Source of the DNA: Chloroflexota bacterium
GTDB taxonomy: Bacteria > Chloroflexota > UBA6077
Direction of reading: 5' to 3'
DNA: 19,197 nucleotides
NCBI GenBank assembly: GCA_021806765.1
Contig: JAJZQR010000082.1
Coordinates: 1 to 19,197 of the forward strand
A model generated the notes under the pieces. It made no database searches, was not told where the DNA came from, and saw only the letters and a list, made by a program, of their open reading frames with translations. Every line of letters starts with the position of its first letter. Within the stretch, counting starts at the first letter, position 1. The translations under genes and the position numbers were made by a program. Shown here in pieces: positions 1 through 7,146 of the stretch.

Positions 1-34
1 CGGGGCGCCCGTACCCGTTACCAACGTGGCTAGG

Positions 35-61
35 GGGAGACTGTCACACAGTCTCCCTTTT
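35..61 (+). terminator. Rho-independent terminator
   Basis: A perfect 10-bp stem (GGGAGACTGT at 35-44 pairs with 48-57) with a CAC loop is followed directly by TTTT at 58-61. The T-run lies on the + strand, so it ends transcription arriving from a gene left of the window; that gene is not visible here. Confidence 0.85.
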
Positions 62-174
62 CGTTCTTGGAGCGCATCCCGGAGTCCACCCTCTTCAGCC
101 CGCGGCCGCGCGGACCCACTGCCGAAGAAGGCAGCCGGCAACACGGTAGCCGGGTCGACGGAGGAGGCAGGGAG

Positions 175-342
175 ATGGTGAAGATCCTGGGCTTTACCTT
201 TGGAGAAGAGAAGGACAAGGCCGGCGAGCCGAAGGGCTGCACCCATCCCATGATGCAGCGGGGCATGCGGTTGAACCCCGAAAAGCACGAGATGGAGATC
301 TACTGCAAGAAGTGCGGCCAGGCGGTAGAAGAGAATCGGTAG
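175..342 (+). CDS. Small Cys/His-containing hypothetical protein
   Basis: A 55-residue protein I do not recognise by name. The ATG at 175 is chosen because a purine-rich ribosome site (GGAGGAGGCAGGGAG) lies just before it; an upstream in-frame start at 67 lacks this. Visible features are C22-T-H24 in the middle and C44-K-K-C47 near the C-terminus, which could bind one zinc ion as a small zinc ribbon. The residues between are charged (EEKDK, NPEKHEME) and there is no membrane segment or signal peptide. It stands alone between the terminator at 35-61 and the LysE promoter at 399. Zinc binding is inferred from residue pattern only; the function is unknown. Confidence 0.6.
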   Translation: MVKILGFTFGEEKDKAGEPKGCTHPMMQRGMRLNPEKHEMEIYCKKCGQAVEENR

Positions 343-398
343 CTGCGGGAGCCGCCGGCCTGGCGCAGGCGCCACAACCAGGGACCGGAGGGCCGTGC

Positions 399-429
399 TT
401 GACACCCCCGCGGCAGGGCACGGTAGAAT
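399..429 (+). promoter_or_regulatory. Promoter of the LysE-type exporter, probably leaderless
   Basis: TTGACA (399-404) and TAGAAT (424-429) are separated by 19 bp, slightly longer than ideal. Transcription would start 7-8 bases downstream, at about 436-437, which coincides with the ATG at 437. No Shine-Dalgarno sequence precedes that ATG, so the message is likely leaderless. Confidence 0.6.
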
Positions 430-436
430 GGCGCCC

Positions 437-1075
437 ATGGAAATCGCTGCCCTGCTCGCCTCGGTCTTCCTGGTCAGCTTCTCCGGCGCCCTGATGCCGG
501 GACCGGTCATGACCGTCACCATAGCCCAGGCCATCAAGCGGGGGCACCTGGCCGGCCCGCTGGTGTCGCTGGGCCACGGCATCGTCGAGGGCACCCTGGT
601 GCTGCTGCTGGCCTTCGGCCTGGGTCAACTGCTCCAGCTTCCCCTGGTAGCCGGTCTCATCGGGGTCCTGGGAGGGCTGCTGCTGTTCTACATGGGCCTC
701 GGAATGATCCGGGCACCGGCCCCGGCCTCCCTGACCGCCTCCGCTGGAGGCGCGACCCCGGGGACGGGTCCGGTGGCCGCCGGAATGCTGGCCAGCGTCG
801 CCAACCCCTATTGGGTCCTCTGGTGGGCCACCATCGGCGCCGACTTCCTCCGTCGCGCCTACCCCCACGGATTCCTGATCATCGCCGCCTTCTTCCTCGT
901 CCACTTCAGCGTGGATCTCGGATGGAACAGCGCCGTGGGCTCTGCGGTGGCGGCGGGGCGCAAGCTGCTAACCCCCAGGATCTACAAGGGGATCCTGGGA
1001 GTCTGCGGCGCCTTCCTGCTGGGTCTGGGGATCTACTTCCTGGTCTCCGGCGCCGGCTCGCTGCGGCAGCTCTAA
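437..1075 (+). CDS. LysE/RhtB family amino-acid exporter
   Basis: A 212-residue polytopic membrane protein of the LysE translocator family, whose members export amino acids or related small metabolites. The N-terminal signature is visible: hydrophobic helix, then GALMPGPVMT with the conserved PGP, then the basic IKRGH loop and the helix containing LGHGIVEG. Further hydrophobic segments follow, with ASVANPYWVLWW (the conserved N-P in the second half) and a final helix before LRQL. Length matches the usual 200-220 residues. The ATG at 437 is preferred over ATG 428 because it coincides with the expected transcription start and begins directly with the first helix. The gene is monocistronic and converges on the redoxin gene. 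The substrate cannot be told from sequence. Confidence 0.88.
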   Translation: MEIAALLASVFLVSFSGALMPGPVMTVTIAQAIKRGHLAGPLVSLGHGIVEGTLVLLLAFGLGQLLQLPLVAGLIGVLGGLLLFYMGLGMIRAPAPASLTASAGGATPGTGPVAAGMLASVANPYWVLWWATIGADFLRRAYPHGFLIIAAFFLVHFSVDLGWNSAVGSAVAAGRKLLTPRIYKGILGVCGAFLLGLGIYFLVSGAGSLRQL

Positions 1076-1143
1076 GCCAGCCGTCAGCCATCAGCTGTCA
1101 GCCACTATCGAGACTGAAAGCCGACCGCTGACGGCTGATAGCT
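1076..1143. repeat. Heptad-type inverted repeat between convergent genes
   Basis: Directly after the exporter stop are heptads of TCAGCCG / TCAGCCA / TCAGCTG type. The left arm AGCCGTCAGC (1079-1088) pairs perfectly with GCTGACGGCT (1127-1136), loop about 38 bases, and related heptads extend both arms. It fills the gap between two convergent stop codons and could act as a bidirectional terminator. The 7-base periodicity is shared with the elements at 5903-5961 and 9681-9758. Confidence 0.75.
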
Positions 1144-1149
1144 CGCCGC

Positions 1150-1665
1150 CTACCCTTGGAATCTGGAATCGGGCGGGCCGCACTCCGGGCATTCCATCTC
1201 GATCAGGTTTAGCCAGTCCAGGATCGTCTCCTGGTTGGGCAGGTCGTTCTCACCCTGAGCGAGGACCTGGGTGCGCAGTGCCCCGAAGCGGTCGGTCACG
1301 AAGATTCCACCCACCAGTCCACCCGCCTGATCGCCCAGGTACACCCGGCCGACCTGACCCTGCTCGTCCGACAGCACCGAGAAGGGCAACCCCATGGTGC
1401 CGATCCTCGACTGAAGGTCGGAGATCGGCTGCGGGCTGACGGCGATGACCTCCGTCTCCAACTCCCGGTACACGTGGTAGTTGTCGGCCAGCTCCCGCAG
1501 ATAATCCACGCACTTACCACAGCGGTCCAGGTCGAGGTAAGCGATCACCAGGTTGGCGCGCTGCTTGTAGTCCCTGGGGCTCACCTGCTTGCCACCCACG
1601 GCGGGGAGGATGAAATCGGGGACTACCTTCTCCATCTCCAGTTTTCTAGCTTCGACTTCAGCCAT
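1150..1665 (-). CDS. Peroxiredoxin/redoxin-like (AhpC/TSA-type) thioredoxin-fold protein
   Basis: A 171-residue thioredoxin-fold protein. It opens with VVPDFILPAVGGKQVSPRDY, the typical redoxin start (PDF.LP...G..V...D). Then comes IAYLDLDRCGKCVDYLREL, where C49-G-K-C52 sits where AhpC/TSA and TlpA proteins carry the active cysteine(s), followed by EVIAVSPQP and LPFSVLSDEQGQVGRVYLG, the usual second half of the fold. It likely reduces peroxides or acts as a thiol-disulphide reductant in the cytoplasm, since no signal peptide is seen. Unusual is a second C-P-E-C pair (159-162) near the C-terminus. The start is set at 1665 by an AGAGGAGG ribosome site. It is divergent from the DUF362 gene. The fold is confident; the exact class is not. 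Confidence 0.82.
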   Translation of the reverse strand: MAEVEARKLEMEKVVPDFILPAVGGKQVSPRDYKQRANLVIAYLDLDRCGKCVDYLRELADNYHVYRELETEVIAVSPQPISDLQSRIGTMGLPFSVLSDEQGQVGRVYLGDQAGGLVGGIFVTDRFGALRTQVLAQGENDLPNQETILDWLNLIEMECPECGPPDSRFQG

Positions 1666-1739
1666 CCACGGCCTCCTCTCAGCGACACGGAAGGTATCGG
1701 AGCCCCTCCCCGAGCAGAAAGCGCGCCAGGCCCTTCCCC

Positions 1740-1769
1740 TTGTCTTGCGAGGACCGGTTGCTGCACAAT
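1740..1769 (+). promoter_or_regulatory. Candidate promoter of the DUF362-MFS pair
   Basis: TTGTCT (1740-1745) and CACAAT (1764-1769), 18-bp spacer, lie in the 146-bp divergent gap between the redoxin and DUF362 genes. Both boxes are imperfect, so this is tentative. The predicted start near 1776 leaves a short leader containing a GAGGT ribosome site. Confidence 0.4.
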
Positions 1770-1811
1770 ACTTCCGCAATCCTTCTGTCGAGGAAACGAC
1801 GAGGTAAGCTG

Positions 1812-2936
1812 ATGGCCACACGAGCCCGAGTTGCGGTGCTGAAGACCCGGCCGGAGACCGCGCTGGAGGATTACCAGCGGCTGATGGAGATGGCCGGATA
1901 TCGCGAGGCGCTGGATCCCTCCCAGCCGACCATCCTCAAGGACAACATCTCCTGGCACTTCCCCTTTCCCGGGGCCAACACCACCCCCTGGCAGATGGAG
2001 GGCACCATCCTCGGTCTGCGGGCCGGCGGCTACCAGGATCTGGTCTGCGTGCAGAACAAGACGGTGGTCACCGACGCCTTCAAGGGGGAGGACCTGAACC
2101 ACTACGTCCCCATCTTCCGCCGGTACCAGGTCCCCGTGCTGTACAACTTTCGAGATGAGGACATGCACTGGATCCGCTACCAGCCGAAGGCGAAGATGCT
2201 GGTGCTGGACAGGATCTTCCCGGAGGGTATCCGCATCCCGGACTACTTCGCGGGCAAGAACATCGTCCACCTGCCGACCGTGAAGTGCCACATCTACACC
2301 ACCACCACCGGAGCCATGAAGAACGCCTTCGGCGGGCTCCTGAACACCAAGCGGCACTACACCCACAGCTGGATCCACGAGACCCTGGTGGACCTCCTGG
2401 CCATCCAGAAGGAGATCCACTCCGGGATCTTCGCCGTCATGGACGGGACCACAGCCGGCAACGGTCCAGGCCCCCGCACCATGTACCCCGAGGTCAAGAA
2501 CGTGATCCTGGCCTCCTCGGACCAGGTGGCCATCGACGCCGTGGCGGCCAAGATGATGGGCTTCGACCCCATGAACATCCCCTACATCTTCCTGGCCCAC
2601 AACGCCGGCCTCGGCGTCGGGAAACCCGAGGAGATCGAGGTGGTGGGGGAGGACGTCAGCCGGGAGTCGTGGGGCTTCCGGGTGGGGGACAACGGCGCCA
2701 GCCGGGTGGGCGACCTCCTCTGGTTCAGCCCGCTGAAGGCAATCCAGAACCTCTTCTTCCGCACCCCCCTGGTGAACGTCTTCATCATGGGCTCGGAAGT
2801 GTACCACGACTACTACCGCTGGCCGGCCAGGGACCGGAGGGTCTTCGATCGCTGGCTGGTGGAAACCCCGTGGGGCAACCTGTTCCAGCAGTACGCCGCC
2901 GGCAGCGCGAATCCGGAAGCGGCTCCCAGTTCATGA
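1812..2936 (+). CDS. DUF362 domain-containing protein
   Basis: A 374-residue protein with the hallmarks of the DUF362 family: VHLPTVKCHIYTTTTGAMKNAFGGL (the P.lK.H...t...KN..G block) and, further on, VMDGTTAGNGPGPR followed by VILASSDQVAIDAVAAKMMGFDP, where the strongly conserved D.......GPGP and D..A.D resemble other members. Some DUF362 proteins carry ferredoxin domains; none is seen here (no CxxCxxC clusters), so this is the stand-alone form. The biochemical role of the family is poorly defined. The start at 1812 follows GAGGTAAGCTG; an upstream extension to 1740 lacks family features. It overlaps the MFS gene by ATGA at 2933-2936, implying translational coupling. Confidence 0.85.
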   Translation: MATRARVAVLKTRPETALEDYQRLMEMAGYREALDPSQPTILKDNISWHFPFPGANTTPWQMEGTILGLRAGGYQDLVCVQNKTVVTDAFKGEDLNHYVPIFRRYQVPVLYNFRDEDMHWIRYQPKAKMLVLDRIFPEGIRIPDYFAGKNIVHLPTVKCHIYTTTTGAMKNAFGGLLNTKRHYTHSWIHETLVDLLAIQKEIHSGIFAVMDGTTAGNGPGPRTMYPEVKNVILASSDQVAIDAVAAKMMGFDPMNIPYIFLAHNAGLGVGKPEEIEVVGEDVSRESWGFRVGDNGASRVGDLLWFSPLKAIQNLFFRTPLVNVFIMGSEVYHDYYRWPARDRRVFDRWLVETPWGNLFQQYAAGSANPEAAPSS

Positions 2937-4159
2937 ACGTTCCCTCCACCCCCTCGGTCCAGCCATCTTCCCGCAGCTTCGGCGGCCTGTGGGCTGCCAG
3001 GGACCTCGCTGCCCTCGGCGATGGCATCCTGCTGGTGGCCCTCCTGGCCTGGAGCTACCATATCCACGAGTCTGCCACCATCGTCAGCATCCTGGTGACT
3101 GCCCGGCTGCTGCCGCCCTTCCTTCTCAGCTTCGCCGCAACGAGGCTGGCCGGCGGCAAGAGGGCGCTGCCCGTCGCCGTGGGCGCCCAGCTGCTGACGG
3201 GGATCGCCCTGCTACCCCTCCTCACCGTGAAATCCGACGACGCCCTCCTGCTGGTGCTGATAGTCGCCCTCCTGGCCGCACTACCCTCTGCTTTCCTCCA
3301 GGCATCCCACCAGGCACTGCTGCGCGCCATGCTCCAGGGCGACCGCCTAACCGCCGCCGAAAAGGCCTTCGCCAACACGAGGCTGATCACCCGGATCGTC
3401 GGGCCCGCTGCGGGAACGGCCCTCTACTCCAGCGCCGGGCTGATGGGCGCCACCATAGGGGCCCTGGCGGTCCTGGTCGTATCCCTGGGATTCCTGATCG
3501 TCGCCGGACCCCGGCCCCCGAAGGAGGCCCCGACGCTCTCCCCGGAGGCGAGTCCGGCCGCCCTCCAGAGGGGTCTGATCTGGGCGCTGCGCTACCCGCC
3601 GCTGCGGACGGTCGCCCTCCTTCGGCTGTCGGTGGCGTTGGTCGCGGGCGGGTTGGCGGTCGCACTGGTAGCTTTCACGGTCTGGGGCATCTTCGCCACC
3701 CCGGAGTACGTTGGACAGATTCTGGCCGCCCTGGGAATGGGCGTGGCCGCGGCGTCGGCGGCCTACCGCCCGATAAGGTGCCGCTATCCCCTCAGCACCG
3801 TGATGGCCACCTCCCTGGGTCTCGCCGCCTCGGCCGGCTTCGCCTTCTCCCTCTCCCAATACATCGGCTTCGCACTTTCCTTCGCGGCCGCCATGGGATT
3901 CGGGTTCGGCCTGCTGATCCCCAGCCTGGACTCCCTCACGGCCATGCACTCCCCGGACAAGCTGCGTTCTTCCGTTACAGCGGGGCTCGGCATGGCCACG
4001 GAGGCCGCCGCCCTGATCTCCGTCATCGCCATGGGCCCCCTGGTCGACCTGCTAACCCCCCGCATGACCATTGCGCTGGTCAGCGTGATCCTGTGGGTGC
4101 CCGCCCTCTACGCCTTCGGCGCGGTTGCTGATCGAGAATCTCTCCCCGACCAGGTATAA
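2933..4159 (+). CDS. MFS transporter (MFS_3-like efflux permease)
   Basis: A 408-residue multi-pass membrane protein. The start fits MFS_3-type exporters: SFGGLWAARDLAALGDGILLVALLAWSYH, then LVTARLLPPFLLSFAATRLAGGKR (the helix 2-3 loop with a basic turn), and LQASHQALLRAMLQGDRLTAAEKAFANTRLITRIVGPAAGTAL, which resembles the helix 4-5 region with its R..GPA.G motif. A hydrophilic loop (RPPKEAPTLSPEASPA) divides the two halves, followed by about six more hydrophobic segments. Length is typical. ATG 2933 overlaps the DUF362 stop, so it is co-translated with that gene and may move a compound related to it. Substrate unknown. Its stop codon lies inside the TATAAT of the next gene. Confidence 0.85.
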   Translation: MNVPSTPSVQPSSRSFGGLWAARDLAALGDGILLVALLAWSYHIHESATIVSILVTARLLPPFLLSFAATRLAGGKRALPVAVGAQLLTGIALLPLLTVKSDDALLLVLIVALLAALPSAFLQASHQALLRAMLQGDRLTAAEKAFANTRLITRIVGPAAGTALYSSAGLMGATIGALAVLVVSLGFLIVAGPRPPKEAPTLSPEASPAALQRGLIWALRYPPLRTVALLRLSVALVAGGLAVALVAFTVWGIFATPEYVGQILAALGMGVAAASAAYRPIRCRYPLSTVMATSLGLAASAGFAFSLSQYIGFALSFAAAMGFGFGLLIPSLDSLTAMHSPDKLRSSVTAGLGMATEAAALISVIAMGPLVDLLTPRMTIALVSVILWVPALYAFGAVADRESLPDQV

Positions 4160-4160
4160 T
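4155..4160 (+). promoter_or_regulatory. -10 box upstream of rubrerythrin
   Basis: A perfect TATAAT overlaps the MFS stop codon. No convincing -35 is seen at 16-18 bp upstream (an imperfect TTGCTG lies 24 bp away), so the site may be activator-dependent. A start near 4167 would give a leader of about 90 bases before the rubrerythrin ATG. Confidence 0.45.
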
Positions 4161-4256
4161 GGGGAAGCCGTGCCAGGCCGCGCTCCATGGCGTTGCCTCC
4201 GCCGGCCGCGCCGGATCAAAACCTCACGACCGAGTCCTGAAAGGGAGATGCCATCC

Positions 4257-4760
4257 ATGAGAAAGATGACCGAAGAGAACCTGAAGGCAGCCTTCGCCGG
4301 GGAGAGCCAGGCCCACGTCAAGTACCTCGCCTTTGCCGAACGGGCCGAGAGGGACGGACTGTCCAACGTAGCCAGACTGTTCCGGGCGGCCTCTCTTGCC
4401 GAGCAGGTCCACGCGACCAAGCACCTGCAGGCGCTCCAGGGTATCGGCTCCACGACCGACAATCTGGCCGGCGCCATCGCGGGGGAGACCTTCGAGGTGG
4501 AGGAGATGTACGCAGCCTACAACGCCGTGGCGGAGTTGCAGGGCGAGTCGGCGGCTCTGAGGAGTATGCAGCGGGCCCTGGAGGCGGAGAAGGTCCACGC
4601 GGCCCTATACAGCAGGGCGCGGGAAGCGGCCATGGCCAGCAAGGACGCGGAACTCGGCCCGGTGGTGGTCTGTCAGGCCTGCGGATACACGGCGGAGGGA
4701 GAGGCGCCCGACCGGTGCCCCCTGTGCGGCGCCCCCAGAGAGAGGTTTGCCACCTTCTAG
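4257..4760 (+). CDS. Rubrerythrin
   Basis: A 167-residue non-haem iron protein that reduces hydrogen peroxide in the cytoplasm of anaerobes and microaerophiles. The ferritin-like di-iron domain (about 1-125) has its ligands visible: E16 in FAGES, E49-x-x-H52 (AEQVH), FEVEEMY around E82/E83, and E111-x-x-H114 (AEKVH). The C-terminal rubredoxin-like FeS4 domain has C139-x-x-C142 and C154-x-x-C157 (VCQACGYTAEGEAPDRCPLCG). Length and domain order are canonical. The start at 4257 is preferred to ATG 4248 because AAGGGAG ends directly at 4248, leaving proper spacing only for 4257. It is followed by a strong terminator. With the redoxin gene it forms a local peroxide-defence theme. Confidence 0.96.
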   Translation: MRKMTEENLKAAFAGESQAHVKYLAFAERAERDGLSNVARLFRAASLAEQVHATKHLQALQGIGSTTDNLAGAIAGETFEVEEMYAAYNAVAELQGESAALRSMQRALEAEKVHAALYSRAREAAMASKDAELGPVVVCQACGYTAEGEAPDRCPLCGAPRERFATF

Positions 4761-4779
4761 GTCCGGCCTAACCCCCCAG

Positions 4780-4809
4780 CCCCCTTCCCTACAAGGGAAG
4801 GGGGTTTTT
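4780..4809 (+). terminator. Rho-independent terminator of rubrerythrin
   Basis: A perfect 10-bp stem (CCCCCTTCCC 4780-4789 with GGGAAGGGGG 4795-4804), loop TACAA, followed by TTTTT at 4805-4809. It lies 19 bases after the rubrerythrin stop. Confidence 0.93.
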
Positions 4810-4895
4810 ATTTCCCCTCACCGTGTCGGGGAGGAGCCGGGGCAGGGGCCATATTGCCCCTTCCTCAGGTGCGCTTTGTGCTACTCTACTATGCA

Positions 4896-4988
4896 GATGT
4901 AGCCGCAGGCTTTACGCCTGCGCGCGCCTCGTGGTGGGGAATCCTGTTACCGCACGAGACCACGCGCACCCATAAAGGGTGCGGCTAC
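4896..4988. repeat. Composite palindromic element, able to fold as a four-way junction
   Basis: Four stems can be drawn. The outer stem is GTAGCC (4899-4904) with GGCTAC (4983-4988). Hairpin I is GCAGGC/GCCTGC (4905-4910, 4916-4921; loop TTTAC). Hairpin II is CTCGTG/CACGAG (4928-4933, 4953-4958). Hairpin III is GCACCC/GGGTGC (4966-4971, 4977-4982; loop ATAAA). Hairpins I and III abut the outer stem without unpaired bases. The first 60 bases recur at 12519-12578 with three mismatches. The termini are GTAG and CTAC, as in the REP-like palindromes elsewhere in the window. The rest of the gap 4810-4895 holds only a small AGGGGC/GCCCCT hairpin (4844-4861). Confidence 0.8.
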
Positions 4989-5022
4989 AACAGTAGTGGC
5001 TAACTTTCTTGGGGGTGGGGAG

Positions 5023-5898
5023 ATGTTGCTTGGCCTGGACCACGCCATCATCGCCGTAAGGGATCTAGCATCGGCCAGGGAGCAGCTGCAGCGGGCCCTG
5101 GGGCTGACGGTCATACCGGGAGGGGAACACCCGGGGATGGGCACCCACAACGCCATCGCCCGCATGGGGACCGAGTATCTGGAGATCATCTCGGTGCGGG
5201 ACCCCAAGGAGGCTGCCGGCAACGAGAAGGGGCGGGCGTTGCAGGAGTTCCTGAGCCGGGGGGAGGGGCTGCTGGGCTTCGCTCTCAGCTCCGACAATCT
5301 GGACCGGGATCTAGTGGAGATGACGGTTCGCGGCCTCACCCTGGAGGGACCCCACCGGGGCTCCCGCCGCCGCACGGACGGTAGTCTGATCACCTGGAGG
5401 ACCGCCACACCCCCCGGCGATCCCTGGGGTCGGAGACTCCCCTTCGTGATCCAGCACGACACCCCGATCCAGGAGCGGCGCGCCTGGGCCCCACCCGGCG
5501 GGCACCCCCTGCGGGCCTCCGGAATCCCCCTCCTCTCCGTCGCCCTGGCCGGCCTGCAGCAGGAGATCGACAGCTATCGCCGCCTGGTGGGCGAGCCGCC
5601 GGAGGTGGTGGAGGAGGTCCCTGCCCTGCCGGCCCGCCGGGCTCGATTCTGCATCGGCAGCTTCCGCCTGGAGCTGCTGGAACCCGCGACGAGCAGCGGC
5701 GGTCTGGCCGATTTCGTCCGGCTCCAGGGTGGCGGCCTCTTCATGGTCTCCCTGGCGGTGCCCAACGTCGATGAGGCCGTCCAGTTCCTCCGATCCCGGG
5801 GCACTTCGGTGGGCGACCCCACCCCCCGCCGCCGCGCCCCGTTGCTGGACCCCTCCCAGACCCTGGGGGCCCGGTTCCAGCTGGTGGAAGCGCAGTAG
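5023..5898 (+). CDS. VOC-superfamily, glyoxalase-like domain protein (Glyoxalase_3 type)
   Basis: A 291-residue protein of the vicinal-oxygen-chelate superfamily. The N-terminal part shows GLDHAIIAVRDLASAREQL, then GLTVIPGGEHPGMGTHNAIARMGTEYLEIISVRDP, which matches the lDH..i.v.dL...... / GGrHpg.GT.N.......YLEL pattern of the Glyoxalase_3 family. The metal-ligand-type residues H6 and E of YLE are present. A second, weaker VOC-like repeat lies in the C-terminal third (LFMVSLAVPNVDEAVQFLRSRGTSV ... FQLVEAQ). The substrate and reaction are unknown. ATG 5023 follows GGGGTGGGGAG and starts just before the first beta strand; GTG 4996 is the alternative. It is alone on its strand and converges on the CrtC-like gene. 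Confidence 0.8.
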   Translation: MLLGLDHAIIAVRDLASAREQLQRALGLTVIPGGEHPGMGTHNAIARMGTEYLEIISVRDPKEAAGNEKGRALQEFLSRGEGLLGFALSSDNLDRDLVEMTVRGLTLEGPHRGSRRRTDGSLITWRTATPPGDPWGRRLPFVIQHDTPIQERRAWAPPGGHPLRASGIPLLSVALAGLQQEIDSYRRLVGEPPEVVEEVPALPARRARFCIGSFRLELLEPATSSGGLADFVRLQGGGLFMVSLAVPNVDEAVQFLRSRGTSVGDPTPRRRAPLLDPSQTLGARFQLVEAQ

Positions 5899-5902
5899 GG
5901 CT

Positions 5903-5961
5903 GTTCTGGGTTCTGGGTTCTGAGCACCTAGAACCCAGAACCCAGAACCCAGAACCCAGAA
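5903..5961. repeat. GGTTCTG heptad inverted repeat, likely bidirectional terminator
   Basis: A 19-bp arm made of GGTTCTG heptads (5903-5921) pairs perfectly with AGAACCC heptads (5930-5948), loop GAGCACCT. Two further AGAACCC-type units extend to 5961 and touch the stop codon of the minus-strand gene at 5962-5964. It occupies the whole gap between two convergent genes. Confidence 0.85.
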
Positions 5962-7068
5962 CTACGGGGCGTAGCCGGTCAGTTCGACGTACCCTTCCCC
6001 GGAGAGCGGCGATCCGGCGTGGCTGCCCGATACCCGCACCTCGCCCTCCCAGTAGCTGACCCCCGTGCTCTGAGTGGTGTTCAACTCCTGGCCCTTCAGC
6101 ACCGGCTCCAGGGACAGATCCAGACCCTGGCCGGGCAGTCGCAGCCTCCAACCCGATGGGTACGTCGCCCCGCTGTGGGGGCTCTTCCAGCTGCCCGTGG
6201 CCTGGACCTCCACGTCGCCGGCCTTCAGGTCGGCAGTGTGCCCCTGCCGGTCCACGTAGCTCCCGTACACCGCCGCCACGTTGCCCGGCTGGTCCCTCAG
6301 AGCGGTGACCATTACTTCCGTCCCGTCGCCCAGTTGGAGGCTGTACCAGTCCCAACCCCCGCCGTTCACCAGGATGAAATCGCCCCACTGGTGGTCCATC
6401 CAGGCGAGGCCGGTGACCCGCTCGGTAGTGTCCCCATCCTGGAGGGTGCCCTTCACCTCCATGCGGGTCCTGGAGTAGTAGTAGGAATCCCCCACCGGCC
6501 CGAAGGAGATCCACCCGATGCCGTTGTGAAGCACCGGCGGCTTGGCGGAGTGCAGCTTCAGGTCGACGGCGTAGCCCTTCCCCTGGGCCTGGAGGTAGTG
6601 GTCGTCCCCCTCGCCGCCCATCTTCCAGTCACCCACGGATAACTGATATCGCCCATCCCCCTGCACCCGCAGGGTCTGATCGACCTTTTCGTCGAAGCTG
6701 AAGGCCCGGCGCTGATGGTCGGTGATGGCGAAGTGGGCGGCATACCCCACCGGGTTCTGCCCCCGCACCCCCTGGAAGAAGACCAGCTCGAAGCCGTACT
6801 CCTTTCCGCTCTCCGTCTTCAGGTGGCCGGTGTAGTACCACCACTCGCTCAGATTGTCGTGGGCCGCCTCGTCGGCAGGGAGGGAGATGGGACGCGGGAC
6901 CACGGGGGTCGGGGTCGGCGCCGCCACCATCTTAAGGGGGGAATCGGAGGCCGGCGCCGCGCACCCCGCCAGCAAGAAGGCGAGCAGGATCATCAACAGT
7001 AGGGCGGCTTGTCCCAACCCGCCCGCCCGCCTCGCCGGAAGCCCGGGCGTCTCGATCGTTTCACTCAT
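5962..7068 (-). CDS. CrtC/lipocalin-like (hydroxyneurosporene-synthase-type) lipoprotein
   Basis: A 368-residue predicted lipoprotein: hydrophobic stretch AALLLMILLAFLLAGC with lipobox LAGC and lipidated C36, then a Pro/Thr linker (APTPTPVVPRP). The mature part starts LPADEAAHDNLSEWWYYTGHLKTESGKEYGFELVFFQG, the typical opening of CrtC-like/secreted-hydrolase proteins (H....EWWY..G.l....G..yg....ff). It continues with AHFAITD, YYYSRTRMEVKGTL, and GLAWMDHQWGDF....GGWDWYSLQLGDG, also diagnostic. CrtC itself hydrates carotenoids, but most lipoprotein members are uncharacterised and there is no carotenoid gene nearby. Start 7068 gives a normal-length signal peptide though with no clear ribosome site; a GTG at 7158 with AGAGGT upstream is possible but would add a 30-residue tail. 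Confidence 0.82.
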   Translation of the reverse strand: MSETIETPGLPARRAGGLGQAALLLMILLAFLLAGCAAPASDSPLKMVAAPTPTPVVPRPISLPADEAAHDNLSEWWYYTGHLKTESGKEYGFELVFFQGVRGQNPVGYAAHFAITDHQRRAFSFDEKVDQTLRVQGDGRYQLSVGDWKMGGEGDDHYLQAQGKGYAVDLKLHSAKPPVLHNGIGWISFGPVGDSYYYSRTRMEVKGTLQDGDTTERVTGLAWMDHQWGDFILVNGGGWDWYSLQLGDGTEVMVTALRDQPGNVAAVYGSYVDRQGHTADLKAGDVEVQATGSWKSPHSGATYPSGWRLRLPGQGLDLSLEPVLKGQELNTTQSTGVSYWEGEVRVSGSHAGSPLSGEGYVELTGYAP

Positions 7069-7116
7069 CGGCGGGCGCGTCCGATGAATAGTCGCCCCTC
7101 GAATGCGCTGGATAGG

Positions 7117-7146
7117 TTGTGTTCGACGCACGCCGGACTGTACAAT
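7117..7146 (+). promoter_or_regulatory. Promoter of the toxin-antitoxin operon
   Basis: TTGTGT (7117-7122) and TACAAT (7141-7146) with an 18-bp spacer. The -10 box overlaps the palindromes described at 7142-7161. Predicted start near 7153, ribosome site GGAGGA at 7175-7180. Confidence 0.6.

Noticed and set aside
361..374. Terminator after the 55-residue gene (TGGCGC-AG-GCGCCA)
   Set aside because: The stem is short with a two-base loop and no T-run follows on either strand.
2989..4131. 380-codon frame overlapping the MFS gene on the same strand
   Set aside because: The translation is Pro/Arg/Gly-rich and soluble-looking; the overlapping frame has the transporter's hydrophobic helices.
4899..4988. 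tRNA gene, because of the cloverleaf-like fold
   Set aside because: No T-loop or D-loop consensus, no anticodon stem of proper size and only a 6-bp outer stem; the second copy lacks one arm. It fits a dispersed DNA repeat.
5903..5961. CRISPR array
   Set aside because: The repeat unit is 7 bases with no spacers and is arranged as an inverted repeat, not as direct repeats with unique spacers. No cas gene is present.
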